Positions 63,638-64,000 of a DNA stretch of 64,000 nt are shown in pieces. A program made the translations under genes and the position numbers. Origin of the DNA: an uncultured bacterium (GTDB lineage: Bacteria > Cyanobacteriota > Vampirovibrionia > Gastranaerophilales > Gastranaerophilaceae). The stretch covers positions 1-64,000 of the forward strand of contig CACWLL010000011.1 of assembly GCA_902761735.1 (NCBI GenBank), in the 5' to 3' direction. Numbering within the stretch: position 1 is the stretch's first letter; each line of letters opens with the position of its first letter. Below the pieces are notes generated by a model that ran no database searches, was not told the DNA's origin, and worked only from the letters and a program-made list of their open reading frames with translations.

Positions 63638-64000
63638 TTATTCTCTAAACATTTCAATATATGCACTAAACTCGTCAACCCGTTCTGAAATATTTTGTTT
63701 GCAACTTTTCAATTCTGTTGTTACCAATTTTTCATTTTTTAATTTTGATTTACCAAATAATGCCGGAGTTTTATAATTTGCAATAAAAATCTCTTTAAAA
63801 TGGTTTAAACAATCTCTATCCTTATTATTTATCAATATGATATCATCACACAAATTCATATATAATTCACCAAGTTCACACTTTGCCTGAGAAATATTTC
63901 CTTTAAATATTTGTGATTCACACATATCAAGCTTGTGTAAAACAGCTTTATATATACTTAAAAGATTTTGTTTTTTCGTGATTAGTTTACTTTTAAAATA
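63638..64000 (-). CDS. Hypothetical protein, 5' end outside the window
   Basis: The frame is open from position 64000 and adds at least 25 residues (YFKSKLITKKQNLLSIYKAV) before the ATG at 63925, so that internal Met is probably not the start. 121 residues are visible, helical with scattered Cys (CESQIF, KCELGELYMNLCDDIIL). No family recognised. Confidence 0.55.
   Translation of the reverse strand, partial: YFKSKLITKKQNLLSIYKAVLHKLDMCESQIFKGNISQAKCELGELYMNLCDDIILINNKDRDCLNHFKEIFIANYKTPALFGKSKLKNEKLVTTELKSCKQNISERVDEFSAYIEMFRE

Overview
The window is a 64 kb stretch of a low-GC bacterial chromosome, densely coded, with ATG/TTG/GTG starts and ordinary Shine-Dalgarno sites. The lineage is most likely a non-photosynthetic gut relative of cyanobacteria (Vampirovibrionia/Melainabacteria, Gastranaerophilales-like). 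This is inference: it rests on the gene mix (Tad/type IV pilus ATPases, prepilin peptidase, a sigma-28-type factor, many TPR proteins) and on a set of lineage-specific-looking proteins that share a polar N-terminus ending in a (T/S)Fx(G/A) motif. No 16S rRNA gene is present to confirm it.

Left flank (1-14.8 kb): a 6S-like structured RNA; CpaE-like and CpaF-like Tad ATPases; a fusion of a degenerate PP-loop-like domain with a catalytically dead-looking DD-carboxypeptidase domain; a large cell-wall hydrolase whose amidase and lysozyme halves lie in different frames joined at CCC-TGA; a 945-residue unknown; a 0.7 kb repeat-rich intergenic region; a FliA/WhiG-type sigma factor; a PurN-like pseudoenzyme; a TPR protein; and tRNA-Leu(GAG).

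Genomic island (14,808-30,669): a 15.8 kb insertion at the 3' end of tRNA-Leu, bounded by an 18-bp direct repeat of the tRNA end. It carries a Mu-like DDE transposase, a MuB-like AAA+ ATPase, an orphan integrase core-binding-domain protein and a small HTH protein. The cargo is mostly defence: a nonsense-interrupted nuclease-like gene, DUF4186, a TIGR02391/Ymh protein, a DpnII-type restriction-modification operon with two methylases and two extra genes, and a divergent four-gene operon that joins an ABC-three-component system (PD-(D/E)xK-like effector, middle component, DUF3732 ATPase) to a SIR2-family protein. The island also holds several arrays of short motifs phased at exactly 11 bp (GTTYAAA) or 10 bp (TGCAA). 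Some lie inside genes, where an 11-bp period cannot come from protein repeats.

Right of the island (30.7-33 kb) is a scrambled junction: a 42-bp repeat present twice, a small membrane protein, a remnant of prmC and a rubrerythrin. From 33 to 64 kb the content is mostly housekeeping: a NhaD/ArsB-type transporter, mnmE, pilD, gatC, pyrG, a SNF2 helicase, gpmI, pth, tsaB/tsaE, trxB, pilT, recO and mutS, with unknown lineage-specific genes between them. These include a tandem pair of HNH proteins and a pair of membrane proteins. A repeat family coupled to a terminator occurs at 10.8 kb and, in the opposite orientation, at 58 kb.
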